From assembly GCA_044463945.1 (NCBI GenBank), contig JBIQLW010000015.1:20832-84831 (forward strand): a stretch of 64,000 bases of DNA. The letters run 5' to 3'. Source of the stretch: 62-47 sp044463945. GTDB lineage: Bacteria > Pseudomonadota > Alphaproteobacteria > Rhizobiales > Xanthobacteraceae. A program made the position numbers and the translations under genes. Each line of letters begins with the position of its first letter. Within the stretch, counting starts at the first letter, position 1. The notes under the pieces are model-generated. The model was given only the letters and a program-made list of their open reading frames with translations. It was not told the origin of the DNA and did not search any database. Shown here one piece after another: positions 15,183 through 25,144 of this stretch.

Positions 15183-16808
15183 TCATGCGAGCGCGTGCCG
15201 CGTCGCGAAGAAGTTTCGGCCGGGCACGGCCTCCAGCAATTGGCGCGTGTAGTCGGCTTGCGGATGGGCAAACAATGCGGCGGTCGCGTTCTCCTCGACG
15301 ATGCGGCCGCGCTGCATGACGATGATCCGATCGGCAATTTCATGGGCGACACGCAGGTCGTGAGTGATGAACAACATCGAAAGACCGAACTCCGCCTTGA
15401 GTTCTGCGAGCAGCGCGAGAATCTGCGCCTGCACTGAAACGTCGAGGGCCGATACCGCCTCATCCGCGATCAGCAATTCCGGATCGAGCGCGAGCGCCCG
15501 GGCAATGCAGATGCGTTGCCGTTGGCCGCCGGAAAATTCGTGCGGGAAGCGGTCGATGGCGCTGGCCCCAAGCCCGACGCGATCGAGCCAGCGTCGGGCG
15601 ATAGCAAGTCCCTGCACGCGCGTGGCGCCAAATGAGGTCGGCCCACGCAGAATGCTCTCGCCGACCTTGAGGCGCGGATCGAGCGAGGCATACGGATCCT
15701 GAAATACGATCTGGGCACGCCGCCGGAACTGGCGCAACGGTTCGTGCCTCATATGACGTACGTCCTCGCCCTTGAACAGCACGGCGCCGCCGTCCGGCTC
15801 GATCAGGCGCAAAATCATCCGCGCCAGCGTCGATTTGCCGGAGCCGCTTTCGCCGACCACCGCCAGCGTATCACCCTTGTCGAGGGTGAAGCCGACGCCG
15901 TCGGCGGCAACGACGCGTCGATCCTGTCCGAACAGGCTCTGCCGCGTTACGAACGTCTTGGCGAGATCGCGCACCTCAAGCAACGGAGCCTTGTTGCCGT
16001 CTGCGTCCCTGATGGAGCCGCGGCCCGGCACGGCGTCCAGCAGCATCCGCGTATAGTCCTCGCGCGGCGCATTGAGAACGTCGGCCGCCGGTCCCTGTTC
16101 GACGACACGCCCCTCCCGCAGGACGACGACGCGGTCGGCGATGTCCGCCACCACGCCGATGTCATGGGTGATGAACAGCACGCCCATGCCGCGTTGGCGT
16201 TGCAGGTCCTTCAAAAGATCGAGGATCTGCCGCTGCGTGGTGACGTCGAGCGCCGTGGTCGGCTCGTCGGCGATCAGCAGCGACGGATTGTTGGCCAGCG
16301 CCATGGCGATCATCACCCGCTGCCGCTGTCCGCCGGACAGTTGAAACGGATAGGCGCGCGAAATTGAATCCGGATCGGGCAGTCGGACCTGTCCGAACAG
16401 CGTGGCCACGCGCGCGGCGCATTGCTTCTGGGTCGTCGAAGGATCATGCGTGACGATGGCTTCCGCAACCTGCTCGCCGACCCGCATCACCGGGTTGAGC
16501 GCGGTCAGCGGCTCCTGAAAGATCATCGAAATCGCGCCGCCGCGCAGCGCCCGCCGCTGCGCATCGCTTACGCCGAGCAGATCATCGCCGCGGAAAACGA
16601 CCGCGCCTGCGGCGACCCTTACCTTTGGCGGCAGCAGGCCAAGGATGGCATGCGCCGTCATGGATTTTCCGGAACCGCTTTCCCCGACCAGACAGACGAT
16701 CTCGTTGGCGGCGATATCGAAGGAGACGCCATCGACGGCCCGTGCCCGGTCGCTCCCCGACGGCAGGTCCAGCGACAGACCGCGGATGGAAAGCAGCGCG
16801 CCGGTCAT
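15183..16808 (-). CDS. Peptide ABC transporter A, fused ATP-binding protein (DppD-DppF type)
   Basis: A 541-residue ATPase with two complete nucleotide-binding domains in one chain, as in YejF and GsiA. First half: Walker A GESGSGKS (42-49), signature LSGGQRQR, Walker B LLIADEPTTALD. Second half, from about residue 275: GESGSGKST, FSGGQRQRICIARAL and LLIADEAVSALD. It drives import through the two permeases encoded just upstream; its start overlaps the permease stop by 4 bp. The C-terminal Cys cluster seen in split Dpp/Opp ATPases is absent, as usual for fused forms. Confidence 0.93.
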   Translation of the reverse strand: MTGALLSIRGLSLDLPSGSDRARAVDGVSFDIAANEIVCLVGESGSGKSMTAHAILGLLPPKVRVAAGAVVFRGDDLLGVSDAQRRALRGGAISMIFQEPLTALNPVMRVGEQVAEAIVTHDPSTTQKQCAARVATLFGQVRLPDPDSISRAYPFQLSGGQRQRVMIAMALANNPSLLIADEPTTALDVTTQRQILDLLKDLQRQRGMGVLFITHDIGVVADIADRVVVLREGRVVEQGPAADVLNAPREDYTRMLLDAVPGRGSIRDADGNKAPLLEVRDLAKTFVTRQSLFGQDRRVVAADGVGFTLDKGDTLAVVGESGSGKSTLARMILRLIEPDGGAVLFKGEDVRHMRHEPLRQFRRRAQIVFQDPYASLDPRLKVGESILRGPTSFGATRVQGLAIARRWLDRVGLGASAIDRFPHEFSGGQRQRICIARALALDPELLIADEAVSALDVSVQAQILALLAELKAEFGLSMLFITHDLRVAHEIADRIIVMQRGRIVEENATAALFAHPQADYTRQLLEAVPGRNFFATRHALA

Positions 16809-17635
16809 GCCCGTGAGATCCGTGGATTGAGAGCGTCATTGAGCGCTTCACCGACAAGGTTGATCGCGATCACCGTCAACAGAATCGCGACGCCGGGAAA
16901 CACACTCATCCACCAAGCTTGACGGATCACGGTACGGCCCGAGCCGATCATGAAGCCCCACGACATGAAGTTCGGATCGCCAAGACCGAGGAACGACAGC
17001 GCCGCCTCGATCAGGATCGCCGACGCAACGGTAAGCGACCCCGCGACGATGATCGGCGATACTGCGTTGGGCAGCACGTGACGCAAAACGATGGAGGCGG
17101 TCGATTGGCCCTGACAACGCGCCGCCTGCACGAACTCGCGCGTCGAGACGCTCATCACCTGCGCCCGCGTCAGCCGCGCCAACGGCGGCCAGCTTACGAT
17201 GCCGATGGCGAGAATGATGGTGCCGATCGACGGTGTCAGGATCGCTACCAGCAGGATCGCCAGCACGAAGTTCGGAATGGTCTGGAAAATCTCGGTGAAA
17301 CGCACGATCAGCGTGTCGATCCATCCGCCAAAATAGCCGGCGATGCAGCCCAGCGTCACGCCGATCAACAGCGCCGCCAGCGTCGAGGCGATGCCGATCA
17401 GGAGCGAGACGCGCGCCCCGTGCATGACGCCGGAGGCGATGTCACGCCCGAGCGTATCCGCACCGAGCAACATTCCTGATTCTCCGGGGCGGGCGAACGG
17501 CGTGCCGGTCATTTCCCACGGCGACGCCGGATACACCACCGGCGCAAGCACGGCCATCAGGATCACAAGGCCCAGCAGGATCATGCCGATCCATCCGGTC
17601 GGCCTGCCGAAGAATGCCTTGAGGATGTCGCGCAT
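16805..17635 (-). CDS. Peptide ABC transporter A, inner-membrane permease (DppC type)
   Basis: A 276-residue permease with an N-terminal membrane helix (about 15-35), then the GTDTLGRDI-like motif (here GADTLGRDIASGVMHGARVSLLIG, about 57-80) typical of DppC/OppC, and a BPD_transp_1 domain with five helices. The ATPase-contacting EAA loop lies in REFVQAARCQGQSTASIVLRHVLPN (about 165-190). It pairs with the DppB-type permease encoded 10 bp upstream to form the channel. Confidence 0.92.
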   Translation of the reverse strand: MRDILKAFFGRPTGWIGMILLGLVILMAVLAPVVYPASPWEMTGTPFARPGESGMLLGADTLGRDIASGVMHGARVSLLIGIASTLAALLIGVTLGCIAGYFGGWIDTLIVRFTEIFQTIPNFVLAILLVAILTPSIGTIILAIGIVSWPPLARLTRAQVMSVSTREFVQAARCQGQSTASIVLRHVLPNAVSPIIVAGSLTVASAILIEAALSFLGLGDPNFMSWGFMIGSGRTVIRQAWWMSVFPGVAILLTVIAINLVGEALNDALNPRISRA

Positions 17636-17645
17636 CGTGGCCTCC

Positions 17646-18623
17646 TCAGCGCGCCGCGATGCGCGGATCGATCAGTCCGCAAACCACGTCGGTCAGAAAA
17701 TTGACCACAATCACCAGCACCGACATCACAAGAAACAAACCGAGCAGGATCGGATAGTCGCGCTGCGTCACCGCCTCGAAGGTGAGCCGCCCAAGGCCCG
17801 GCCAGGAGAATACGGTTTCGACCACCACCGCGCCGCCGATCATCGCACCGGCTTGCAGGCCCGCGAATGTCACGACCGGGATCGCGGCGTTGCGCAGCAT
17901 ATGCTTGCGCAGAATGCGCCCCTCGGTCAGCCCCTTGGCGCGCGCCGTCTTGACATGATCCTCATGGGACACCTCGATGATCGAGGCGCGCATCAGGCGG
18001 GCATAAACCGCCATGTAGATGGCGGCGAGCGAAACCACCGGCAGCACCAGATGGCGCGCGACATCAAGGATGTATTCCCACGTCGAAAACGTGGCGGCGC
18101 GGATCGAGGCATAGCCGAACGCCGGCAGCCATTCGAGCTGGATGGAAAACACCAGCGCCAGCATCAAGCCGAGCCAGAACACCGGCGTCGCATACAGCAG
18201 CAATGCCGCGAGCGATATCAACGTATCGGACCAGCGTCCATTGCGCACGCCCGCAATCGCGCCGAATGCAATTCCGCCGAGAACCGAGACGACAAGCGCC
18301 GACAAAGTGAGCAACAGCGTCGGTCCCAGCCGCTCCATGATCAGGCTCGATACCTCGCGGCGTTGCCGGAACGAATACCCCAGGTCGAAATGCATGACCT
18401 TGTTCAGATACGTTCCGAGTTGAACGACATACGGCTTGTCGAGGCCGTATTCCGCCCGTACCTGAACGAGAAACTTTTCGTCGGTCGCGCCGGACTGCCC
18501 CGCCATGACGGCCGCCGGATCACCCGGCGCCGCATGAACCAGCATGAAATTGACCGTCGCGATCACGAGAATGGTCAGGATGAGTTCGATCACCCTCACC
18601 AGGACTCTGCGGAACGCCGCCAC
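17646..18623 (-). CDS. Peptide ABC transporter A, inner-membrane permease (DppB type)
   Basis: A 325-residue permease of the DppB/OppB type. It has the N-terminal helix, the HAAPGDPAAVMAG motif (about 30-42) and the DLGYSFRQRREVSSLI region that precede the main transport domain, then five more helices with an EAA loop in DHVKTARAKGLTEGRILRKHMLRN. It ends VCGLIDPRIAAR, the usual LIDPR tail. It starts 3 bp before the binding protein's stop end and is followed 10 bp later by the DppC partner. Confidence 0.92.
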   Translation of the reverse strand: MAAFRRVLVRVIELILTILVIATVNFMLVHAAPGDPAAVMAGQSGATDEKFLVQVRAEYGLDKPYVVQLGTYLNKVMHFDLGYSFRQRREVSSLIMERLGPTLLLTLSALVVSVLGGIAFGAIAGVRNGRWSDTLISLAALLLYATPVFWLGLMLALVFSIQLEWLPAFGYASIRAATFSTWEYILDVARHLVLPVVSLAAIYMAVYARLMRASIIEVSHEDHVKTARAKGLTEGRILRKHMLRNAAIPVVTFAGLQAGAMIGGAVVVETVFSWPGLGRLTFEAVTQRDYPILLGLFLVMSVLVIVVNFLTDVVCGLIDPRIAAR

Positions 18624-18626
18624 GCG

Positions 18627-20216
18627 TCAGCCTTCGAAGCGCGCCGTGGAAAAGTTCCCGTTGACGCCGATGCTGGTGGTGATGAGATCCTTGAGGCGCT
18701 TGTCGTAGATGGTCGGATACAATTGCTCCGTCATCCACAGCACCGGAACATCCTCGACGAGGATCTTCTGCACCTTGGAATAGAGTTCCTGGCGTTTCTC
18801 TCGTGTGGTCTGGATCGCGGCGTCCGCGAACAGTTGATCCACTTCCGGATTGGAGTAGCCGCAGGTGTTGGTGAACATCACGCCCTTGCGGATATTCGAC
18901 GAGACATAGGTGCGCGCCACGCCCAGCGCCGGATCGCCGAATTGGTAGAGCATATTGGTGGTGATATCGAACTCCCAGTTGCTGACCGCCTTGGCCCAGC
19001 CGCCGACATCGTTGCTCTCCAGCGTCACCTTGATGCCGGCGGGTGCCATCGCCTGGCGGAAGTACTCCGCAGCGCGGACCCAACTCTCGCCGTAAGGCGC
19101 AACCGCGAATTTGAGGTTGGCGCGGGTGCCGCCGGCATCCGGCTTCAGGCCCATCTCGTCCAGCAGCGCGATCGCTTTCTTGACGTTGAAATCGTATTGC
19201 TTGACGTCCTTCTCATAGAACGAAGTGGTGGACGCAATCGGTCCGGTCGCGATCTTGGCGAGGCCGAACATAATGCGGTCACGAATGAAGGCGCGATCGA
19301 TCAGGTGCATCATGGCCTGACGGAATCGCTTGTCGTTCATCGGCGCGCGGCGGCAGTTCGGCTCGAACCACAGCACCGGCGAGAAGAACTCGTAACCTTT
19401 GGTCGTCATTTCCAGATGCGGCAGCGCGGCGATACGCTTGACGTCGAAGCTCTCGAGATCCGTCCATTGCGCAAGTTGGACCTCGCCGCTCTCCATCGCG
19501 ACGGCGCGCGAGGCGGCATCCGGAATCACGCGATAGTAAATCTCGGTCAGGTGCGGCTCGCCCTTGCGGTAGTAGTCCTTGAACGCCTCAAGATGGATGT
19601 GCGAGCCGCGCACCCATTCCTTGAATTTGAACGGGCCAGTACCGATCGGATGGTCGTTGTGCTTGGAATTGCGATAGTCCTCGCCTTCATAAAGATGTTT
19701 CGGCAGGATCGGCGCGGAGGACGCCTCGAACGCCAGCAGGAACGGGCCAAACGGCTGCTTCAGCTTGAACACCACGGTATAGTCGTCGGGCGCGGTGATG
19801 CTTTCACAGCGGTCGAAGTTGGCGCGCGCGCGTGGATGAACCTCCTTGAGCAGCTTGGTACAGGTGAAGATCACATCCGCCGACGTGAACGGCTTGCCGT
19901 CATGCCACTTGGCGTTCTTGACCAGCTTGAACGTGTAGGTCAGCCCGTCGGGCGCGACCTCCCAGCTCTCGGCGAGTTGCGGCAGCGGCTTGAGTTCGAA
20001 ATCGTAGGACAGCAGGCTTTCGTAGATCTTGCCGCCCACCACGCCGGTCGGCGTCTGCTGATTGAGCGCCAGATTCAACACAGGTGGCTCGGGTTGAATG
20101 ATCGCGGTCAGGCCGCCGCTCGCGGTCTTGCCGATGACCGCCGTCGGAAACATCATGCCCGCGGTCGACATCGCACCGGAGGCGAGCATCATCAGATTGA
20201 ATTCGCGACGATCCAT
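18627..20216 (-). CDS. Peptide ABC transporter A, periplasmic substrate-binding protein (family 5)
   Basis: A 529-residue SBP_bac_5 protein. The ATG at 20216 follows a CAGGGGGA ribosome site and gives a Tat-like signal (DRREFNLMMLASGAM, cut near residue 30); the ATG at 20291 would add an unlikely leader. Family marks include GKIYESLLSYDFELKPLPQLAESW and the YTFKLVKNAKWHDGKPFTSADV motif (about 85-110). It captures peptides or similar solutes for the permeases encoded after it. The closely packed aminotransferase gene lies 125 bp upstream. Confidence 0.92.
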   Translation of the reverse strand: MDRREFNLMMLASGAMSTAGMMFPTAVIGKTASGGLTAIIQPEPPVLNLALNQQTPTGVVGGKIYESLLSYDFELKPLPQLAESWEVAPDGLTYTFKLVKNAKWHDGKPFTSADVIFTCTKLLKEVHPRARANFDRCESITAPDDYTVVFKLKQPFGPFLLAFEASSAPILPKHLYEGEDYRNSKHNDHPIGTGPFKFKEWVRGSHIHLEAFKDYYRKGEPHLTEIYYRVIPDAASRAVAMESGEVQLAQWTDLESFDVKRIAALPHLEMTTKGYEFFSPVLWFEPNCRRAPMNDKRFRQAMMHLIDRAFIRDRIMFGLAKIATGPIASTTSFYEKDVKQYDFNVKKAIALLDEMGLKPDAGGTRANLKFAVAPYGESWVRAAEYFRQAMAPAGIKVTLESNDVGGWAKAVSNWEFDITTNMLYQFGDPALGVARTYVSSNIRKGVMFTNTCGYSNPEVDQLFADAAIQTTREKRQELYSKVQKILVEDVPVLWMTEQLYPTIYDKRLKDLITTSIGVNGNFSTARFEG

Positions 20217-20340
20217 CAGATTCCCCCTGTATATTTCCGGTCCTGTTGCCGGTTGCTGACGAGTGAGGTTAGCGAGAGAAGGCCAAGGCACGCTGCCGTT
20301 TGGGCCATCTTCTATTCAATTCGGGCCAATCGCGCGGCGA

Positions 20341-21624
20341 TCAGCGTTCGTCCATCAGCGATTCCTCAAGCAGATCAAGCCCCTCGCGGACGATGGCATC
20401 GCTCGCCGTCAGCGGCACCAGTATCCGGATGGTGTTGGCGTAGACGCCGCAGGACAGCAGAACGAGTCCCTTGGCGCAGGCGCGTGCAACCACCCTCCTG
20501 GTGGCTTCGGCATCGGGCTCGTGAGAGCCGCGCTCCCTGACGATATCGAAGGCGATCATCGCACCCGGCCCTCGCACCTCGGCGATCGGCAGAAGATCAT
20601 TGCGGCGCTGCATCATCAGCAACCGCTCGCGGATCGTCGCCCCCATCGCCACCGCACGCGCGACCAGATTTTCCTCCTCGAACACATCAAGCACCGCGAG
20701 CGCCGCCGCGCAGGCCAGCGGGTTGCCCGCATAGGTCCCGCCGAGCCCGCCGGGCGCCGCCGCATCCATGATGTCGGCCCGGCCGATCACGCCTGACAGC
20801 GGAAATCCGCCGGCGAGACTTTTGGCGACGCAGATCAGATCCGGCGCAACGTCGTAGTGCTCCATCGCAAACATCTTGCCGGTGCGGCCGAACCCGGTTT
20901 GCACTTCGTCGGCAACTAGAACGATGCCATGCTGATCGCATATCTGCCGCAGCGCCCGCATCAACTCGGCGGGGGCCTGATGGAAGCCGCCCTCGCCCTG
21001 CACCGGCTCCAGGATGATCGCCGCGACGCGCGATGGATCCATATCGGCCTTGAACAGAAACTGTAGATACTTCAGCGCGTCTTCAACGCTCACCCCGTTC
21101 TGCACGGTCGGGAACGGCACGTGCCAGACGTCCGGCATCGGGGAGCCAAAGTCCTTCTTGTAGGGAACGACCTTGCCGGTCAGGCTCATCGCCATGATGG
21201 TGCGGCCATGGAACCCGCCGGTGAACGCAATAACCCCGCTGCGGCCGGTCGCGGCGCGGGCAATCTTGATGGCATTCTCAGTTGCTTCCGCGCCGGTCGA
21301 GAAAAACGCCGATTTCGCCGGCGCCGGAATCGGCGCCAGCGCATTCAGGCGCTCAGCCAGTTCGATATAGGGTTCATAGAGCAACACCTGAAAACAGGTA
21401 TGGGTGAATTTCTCCATCTGCGCCCGGACCGCGGCCATGACGCGCGGGTGGCAGTGCCCGGTATTCAAGACCGCGATGCCGCCGGCGAAATCGACGTAAC
21501 GCTTGCCTTCGACGTCCCAGACTTCGGCATTGTCGGCGCGCGCCGCGACAATTTGCGTCGAATGCCCGATCCCCCTGACGACGGCAGCCTCGCGGCGGGC
21601 ATAGAGTTCGGCATTTGTTGTCAT
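20341..21624 (-). CDS. gabT: GABA-type aminotransferase (class III, PLP-dependent)
   Basis: A 427-residue class III aminotransferase, close in length and layout to 4-aminobutyrate aminotransferase, which turns 4-aminobutyrate plus 2-oxoglutarate into succinate semialdehyde and glutamate. The PLP lysine is K268 (CVAKSLAGGFP), the same number as in E. coli GabT, with D239 (LVADEVQTGFGRTG) as the ring-nitrogen partner. GAEATENAIKIAR (111-123) and FTGGFHGRT (134-142) bind the cofactor phosphate and ring. The start at 21624 was chosen over 21801, which would run into the upstream ATPase gene. It sits between ABC systems B and A, so it may act on an imported amine. Ornithine- or diaminobutyrate-type substrates are alternatives. 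Confidence 0.85.
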   Translation of the reverse strand: MTTNAELYARREAAVVRGIGHSTQIVAARADNAEVWDVEGKRYVDFAGGIAVLNTGHCHPRVMAAVRAQMEKFTHTCFQVLLYEPYIELAERLNALAPIPAPAKSAFFSTGAEATENAIKIARAATGRSGVIAFTGGFHGRTIMAMSLTGKVVPYKKDFGSPMPDVWHVPFPTVQNGVSVEDALKYLQFLFKADMDPSRVAAIILEPVQGEGGFHQAPAELMRALRQICDQHGIVLVADEVQTGFGRTGKMFAMEHYDVAPDLICVAKSLAGGFPLSGVIGRADIMDAAAPGGLGGTYAGNPLACAAALAVLDVFEEENLVARAVAMGATIRERLLMMQRRNDLLPIAEVRGPGAMIAFDIVRERGSHEPDAEATRRVVARACAKGLVLLSCGVYANTIRILVPLTASDAIVREGLDLLEESLMDER

Positions 21625-21650
21625 GGTTGGCCTCGAACGTTGGATCGGCA

Positions 21651-23279
21651 TCATGCCGGTTCTGTAGCGAGCAGGTTTTGCTGCCCGGGGATCGCCGCGA
21701 GTAGCTCGCGTGTGTAGGCTTCGCGAGGACTCTTGAAGATGTCCGAGGTTGAACCCATTTCGACGATCCGTCCACGGTGCATCACCGCAACGCGGTCGCA
21801 AATGTTGGATGCGACGCGCAGATCATGCGTGATGAAGACCATCGCGAAGCCGAGCTTGCGGCGCAATTGCTCGAACAGCTCTAACACCTGCGCCTGTACG
21901 GACACATCGAGCGCCGAGACGGCTTCATCGGCGACGATCACCGCCGGCTCCATCGCCAGTGCGCGCGCGATGCAGATCCGCTGGCGCTGGCCGCCTGAAA
22001 ACTCGTGCGGAAAACGTTGCAGCGCATCCGCCTTGAGGCCGACGAGTTGCATCAGATCCGCGGCGCGCGCGATGGCAGCCTGACGGGTAACGCCATGCTG
22101 GATCGGTCCTTCGATCAGCGAGGCGCCGATGCGCTGACGTGGATTCAGCGATTTGTAGGGATCCTGAAACACCATCTGGATATGACACCGCAGGCTCCTG
22201 AGTTCAGCGCCCTTCTGCCTGGCGATGTCACGTCCCCTGAACAGCATTGCGCCGGCCTGCGGCGTCTCGAACCTCACGAGGCACTTCGCAAGGCTGGTCT
22301 TGCCGGAGCCGGATTCGCCCACAATGCCCAGCGTTTCTCCCGCGGCGAGTTTGAACGAGACGTCGTCCAGCGCCACGGTTTCCCGCCCCCTCTTGAAGAA
22401 GCCGCCGCTTTGATAGACCAATCGCAAATTCCGCGCTTCCAAAACAAGCGCAGTTTCGGCAGGCGCGGGCCGGAAGCGGAAACGTGGCACAGCATCGATC
22501 AGGGCCTTGGTATAAGGATGCTGCGGCGCGCCCAGCACGGCGGCCGGCGCGCCCTGCTCCACGATACGGCCCTGCCGCATGACAGCGACATGATCCGCGA
22601 CATCGGTCACCACACCGAAATCATGGGTAATGAGCAGCACGCCACTGTCGTGCTTGGTCAGAAGCTCGCGAAACAACCGCAGGATCTGCGCTTGCGTCGT
22701 GACGTCCAGCGCAGTGGTCGGTTCGTCGGCAATGATCAGCGCCGGCTCCAGCGCCAGCGCCATGGCAATCATGATCCGCTGCCGCTGGCCGCCGGACAAC
22801 TGATGCGGATAGACCCGGCGCAGCGCCGCCGGCTCAGGCAATTGAACGTCGGCCATCAGTTCGAGGACTCTCGCCTCGGCCTGCGTGGCCGTCAGATCGG
22901 GACGATGCAAATGAAGCACCTCGGCGATTTGATCGCCGACCCGCATCACCGGGTTGAGCGCCGTCAACGGCTCCTGAAACACCATCGCCATGCGGTTGCC
23001 GCGCAAGGCGCACAGCCGCTCGGGGGTTACCGCAAGAACGTCTTCCCCTTCAAGAAGGATGCGCCCGCCGGTCACCCGCAGCACGCCCTTAGGCAACAGG
23101 CTCATCACCGCCGACGCCGTTACCGACTTGCCTGAACCGGACTCTCCGACGAGGCAGACCACCTGCCGGCGATGCACCTCTATCGAAACATCATCGACGG
23201 CTTTGGCGCGATCGAGGCCGCGCGGCAGTTCGACCGATAGACCTTCGATCTGCAAGATCGGTTGCGCAACGGCGCTCAT
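21651..23279 (-). CDS. Peptide ABC transporter B, fused ATP-binding protein
   Basis: A 542-residue double-ATPase. First domain: Walker A GESGSGKS (45-52), LSGGQRQRIMIAMAL, LIIADEPTTALD. Second domain from about residue 290: GESGSGKTSLAK, FSGGQRQRICIARAL, VIVADEAVSALD. Start chosen at 23279, where ATG overlaps the permease stop by 4 bp; the frame is open farther upstream only inside the permease gene. It ends 26 bp before gabT. Very similar in design to the ATPases of systems A and D. Confidence 0.93.
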   Translation of the reverse strand: MSAVAQPILQIEGLSVELPRGLDRAKAVDDVSIEVHRRQVVCLVGESGSGKSVTASAVMSLLPKGVLRVTGGRILLEGEDVLAVTPERLCALRGNRMAMVFQEPLTALNPVMRVGDQIAEVLHLHRPDLTATQAEARVLELMADVQLPEPAALRRVYPHQLSGGQRQRIMIAMALALEPALIIADEPTTALDVTTQAQILRLFRELLTKHDSGVLLITHDFGVVTDVADHVAVMRQGRIVEQGAPAAVLGAPQHPYTKALIDAVPRFRFRPAPAETALVLEARNLRLVYQSGGFFKRGRETVALDDVSFKLAAGETLGIVGESGSGKTSLAKCLVRFETPQAGAMLFRGRDIARQKGAELRSLRCHIQMVFQDPYKSLNPRQRIGASLIEGPIQHGVTRQAAIARAADLMQLVGLKADALQRFPHEFSGGQRQRICIARALAMEPAVIVADEAVSALDVSVQAQVLELFEQLRRKLGFAMVFITHDLRVASNICDRVAVMHRGRIVEMGSTSDIFKSPREAYTRELLAAIPGQQNLLATEPA

Positions 23280-24163
23280 GACGCCACCTTCGCCGTTCGC
23301 GACAGTTTCGGGTCCAGCTTGTCGCGCAGACTGTCTCCCAAAATATTCACCGCCATGACGGTCAGCGAGAGAAACAGGCCGGGCGCAAGAATAGTCCACG
23401 GCCCGCGCTGAAACACGCTGCGTCCCTCGGCCAGAACGTTACCCCAGGTCGGAATATCCGGCGGAAAGCCGACGCCGAGAAAGCCGAGAACCGCTTCAGC
23501 GAGAATCGCCGCGGCAAAGATATAGGTGGTTTGAACCGCCAACGGCGCGATGCAGCTCGGCATGATGTGCCGCATCATCACACGCCAGGCGGGAATCCCC
23601 ATGCCTTCGGCGGCACGGACATAGGCCTCCTCGCGCACCGTCAGCACCACGCTGCGAACGAGGCGCGTCACCCGGGGAATCTCGGCGAACGAAATGGCCG
23701 CGACGATCGTCGTCAGACTGGCGCCCATCAGCGACACCAGGGCGACAGCGAACAGCACGCCGGGAATCGCCATCATGCCGTCCATCACGCGCATCACCAC
23801 AGCATCGACCCAGCGGACATAGCCGGCCATCAGGCCGAGCAGCGTGCCCGCCACCGCGCTGACCAGCGCCGTCAACACGCCGACCAACAGCGACAACCGC
23901 CCGCCATGCAGAACGAGGCTGAAGACATCCCGGCCGAGCGCGTCGGTCCCGAACCAGAACTGCGCACCGGGAGGTTTCAGGCGCGCACGAGGTCGGATGT
24001 GGAACGGGTCCGGCCCGCTGGCGAGGTCGGCAAACAGCGCCAGCAGAACCAGTACGAGCAAAATCGCGACGCTGACGACGATCACCCGATTGGTGACGAC
24101 CACGCGCAGGCAATTGCGGAGCGGGGATCGGGGAATCGCGGGATCGTGGGCCGTCACGTCCAT
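23276..24163 (-). CDS. Peptide ABC transporter B, permease (DppC type)
   Basis: A 295-residue permease starting at 24163, 7 bp after the DppB-type gene; an in-frame ATG at 24196 lies inside that gene. N-terminal helix at about 25-47, the FGTDALGRDVFSLVLHGGRLSLLVG motif near 75-100, then the transport domain with an EAA-like loop in REEAYVRAAEGMGIPAWRVMMRHIMP. It closely resembles the DppC-type permease of system D (same GDSLRDKLDP/GDAARDALDP tail). Confidence 0.92.
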   Translation of the reverse strand: MDVTAHDPAIPRSPLRNCLRVVVTNRVIVVSVAILLVLVLLALFADLASGPDPFHIRPRARLKPPGAQFWFGTDALGRDVFSLVLHGGRLSLLVGVLTALVSAVAGTLLGLMAGYVRWVDAVVMRVMDGMMAIPGVLFAVALVSLMGASLTTIVAAISFAEIPRVTRLVRSVVLTVREEAYVRAAEGMGIPAWRVMMRHIMPSCIAPLAVQTTYIFAAAILAEAVLGFLGVGFPPDIPTWGNVLAEGRSVFQRGPWTILAPGLFLSLTVMAVNILGDSLRDKLDPKLSRTAKVAS

Positions 24164-24170
24164 GGCGGCC

Positions 24171-25112
24171 TCAATACCGGATACGCGGATCGACAATCAC
24201 GTAGGTGATATCGATCAGCAGATTGACGCCCACATAAATCAGCGAAAAGAACAGGATCAATCCCTGCACCACCGGATAGTCGCGGGCGAGGATCGCATCG
24301 ATCGTCAGTCGTCCAATGCCAGGCAGATTGAAGACGCTTTCGGTGACCACGACGCCGCTGATCAACAGCGCCATGCCAAGCCCGATCACCGTCACCACGG
24401 GCACCGCGGCGTTCGGCAGCGCGTGCCGCCACAGCACGCGGCGATCGGGGTTGCCCTTGGCCCGCGCGGTGCGGATGAAGTCCTCGCCGAGGATTTCCAA
24501 CACGCTGGAGCGGGTGATGCGCGCGATCAGGGCAATGAACACCATCGCCAGCGCCAGCGACGGCAGGACAAGGTGCTTCACGGCCAGGAGGGGATCGTCG
24601 AACGGGCTGACATAGCCTTGCACCGGCAACAGATCGGCCCAGATCGACAACACCAGAATCAGAATGTAGCCGATCACATAGGCCGGCACCGAGAAGCCGA
24701 CCACGGAGACAGCCATCACCGCGCGGTCGATCCAGGTATTGTGCTTCCATGCCGCGACCGCGCCGAGCGGAACGGCGAGCAGCACGGTGAGCACGATGGC
24801 CGACAAAGCCAGCACCAGCGTCGGCTCCAGCCGATCGCGGATCATCGCCATGACCGGCTGTTTCGACAGCACCGACACGCCGAAATTCCCGCGCGCCATC
24901 TCCTCAAGCCAGATGACATATTGCACCGGCAGCGGGCGATCGAGACCCAGTTCCGCACGGATACCGGCCACGGCCTCCGGCGTCGCGGTATCGCCCGCCA
25001 GAATCGTCGCGGGATCACCCGGACTCAGCCGCAACAACAGGAACACGACGGTGGCGACGATCAGAACGACGGGGATCGCGGCCACGATCCTCATGGCGAT
25101 CAGGCGGAGCAT
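24171..25112 (-). CDS. Peptide ABC transporter B, permease (DppB type)
   Basis: A 313-residue permease. N-terminal helix MLRLIAMRIVAAIPVVLIV, then RLSPGDPATILAGD (about 28-41), the NFGVSVLSKQPVMAMI region and a five-helix transport domain with EAA loop EDFIRTARAKGNPDRRVLWRHALPN. It ends VGVNLLIDITYVIVDPRIRY, nearly the same tail as its system D counterpart. It follows the binding-protein gene by 32 bp. Confidence 0.92.
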   Translation of the reverse strand: MLRLIAMRIVAAIPVVLIVATVVFLLLRLSPGDPATILAGDTATPEAVAGIRAELGLDRPLPVQYVIWLEEMARGNFGVSVLSKQPVMAMIRDRLEPTLVLALSAIVLTVLLAVPLGAVAAWKHNTWIDRAVMAVSVVGFSVPAYVIGYILILVLSIWADLLPVQGYVSPFDDPLLAVKHLVLPSLALAMVFIALIARITRSSVLEILGEDFIRTARAKGNPDRRVLWRHALPNAAVPVVTVIGLGMALLISGVVVTESVFNLPGIGRLTIDAILARDYPVVQGLILFFSLIYVGVNLLIDITYVIVDPRIRY

Positions 25113-25144
25113 GTCACCATCCCCTTGCCGGCTTCCGCCATCGT

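Noticed and set aside
17343..20540. Plus-strand ORF of 1065 codons
   Set aside because: Lies opposite three well-defined ABC transporter genes; its product is Arg/His/Gln-rich and typical of the antisense frame of GC-rich genes.
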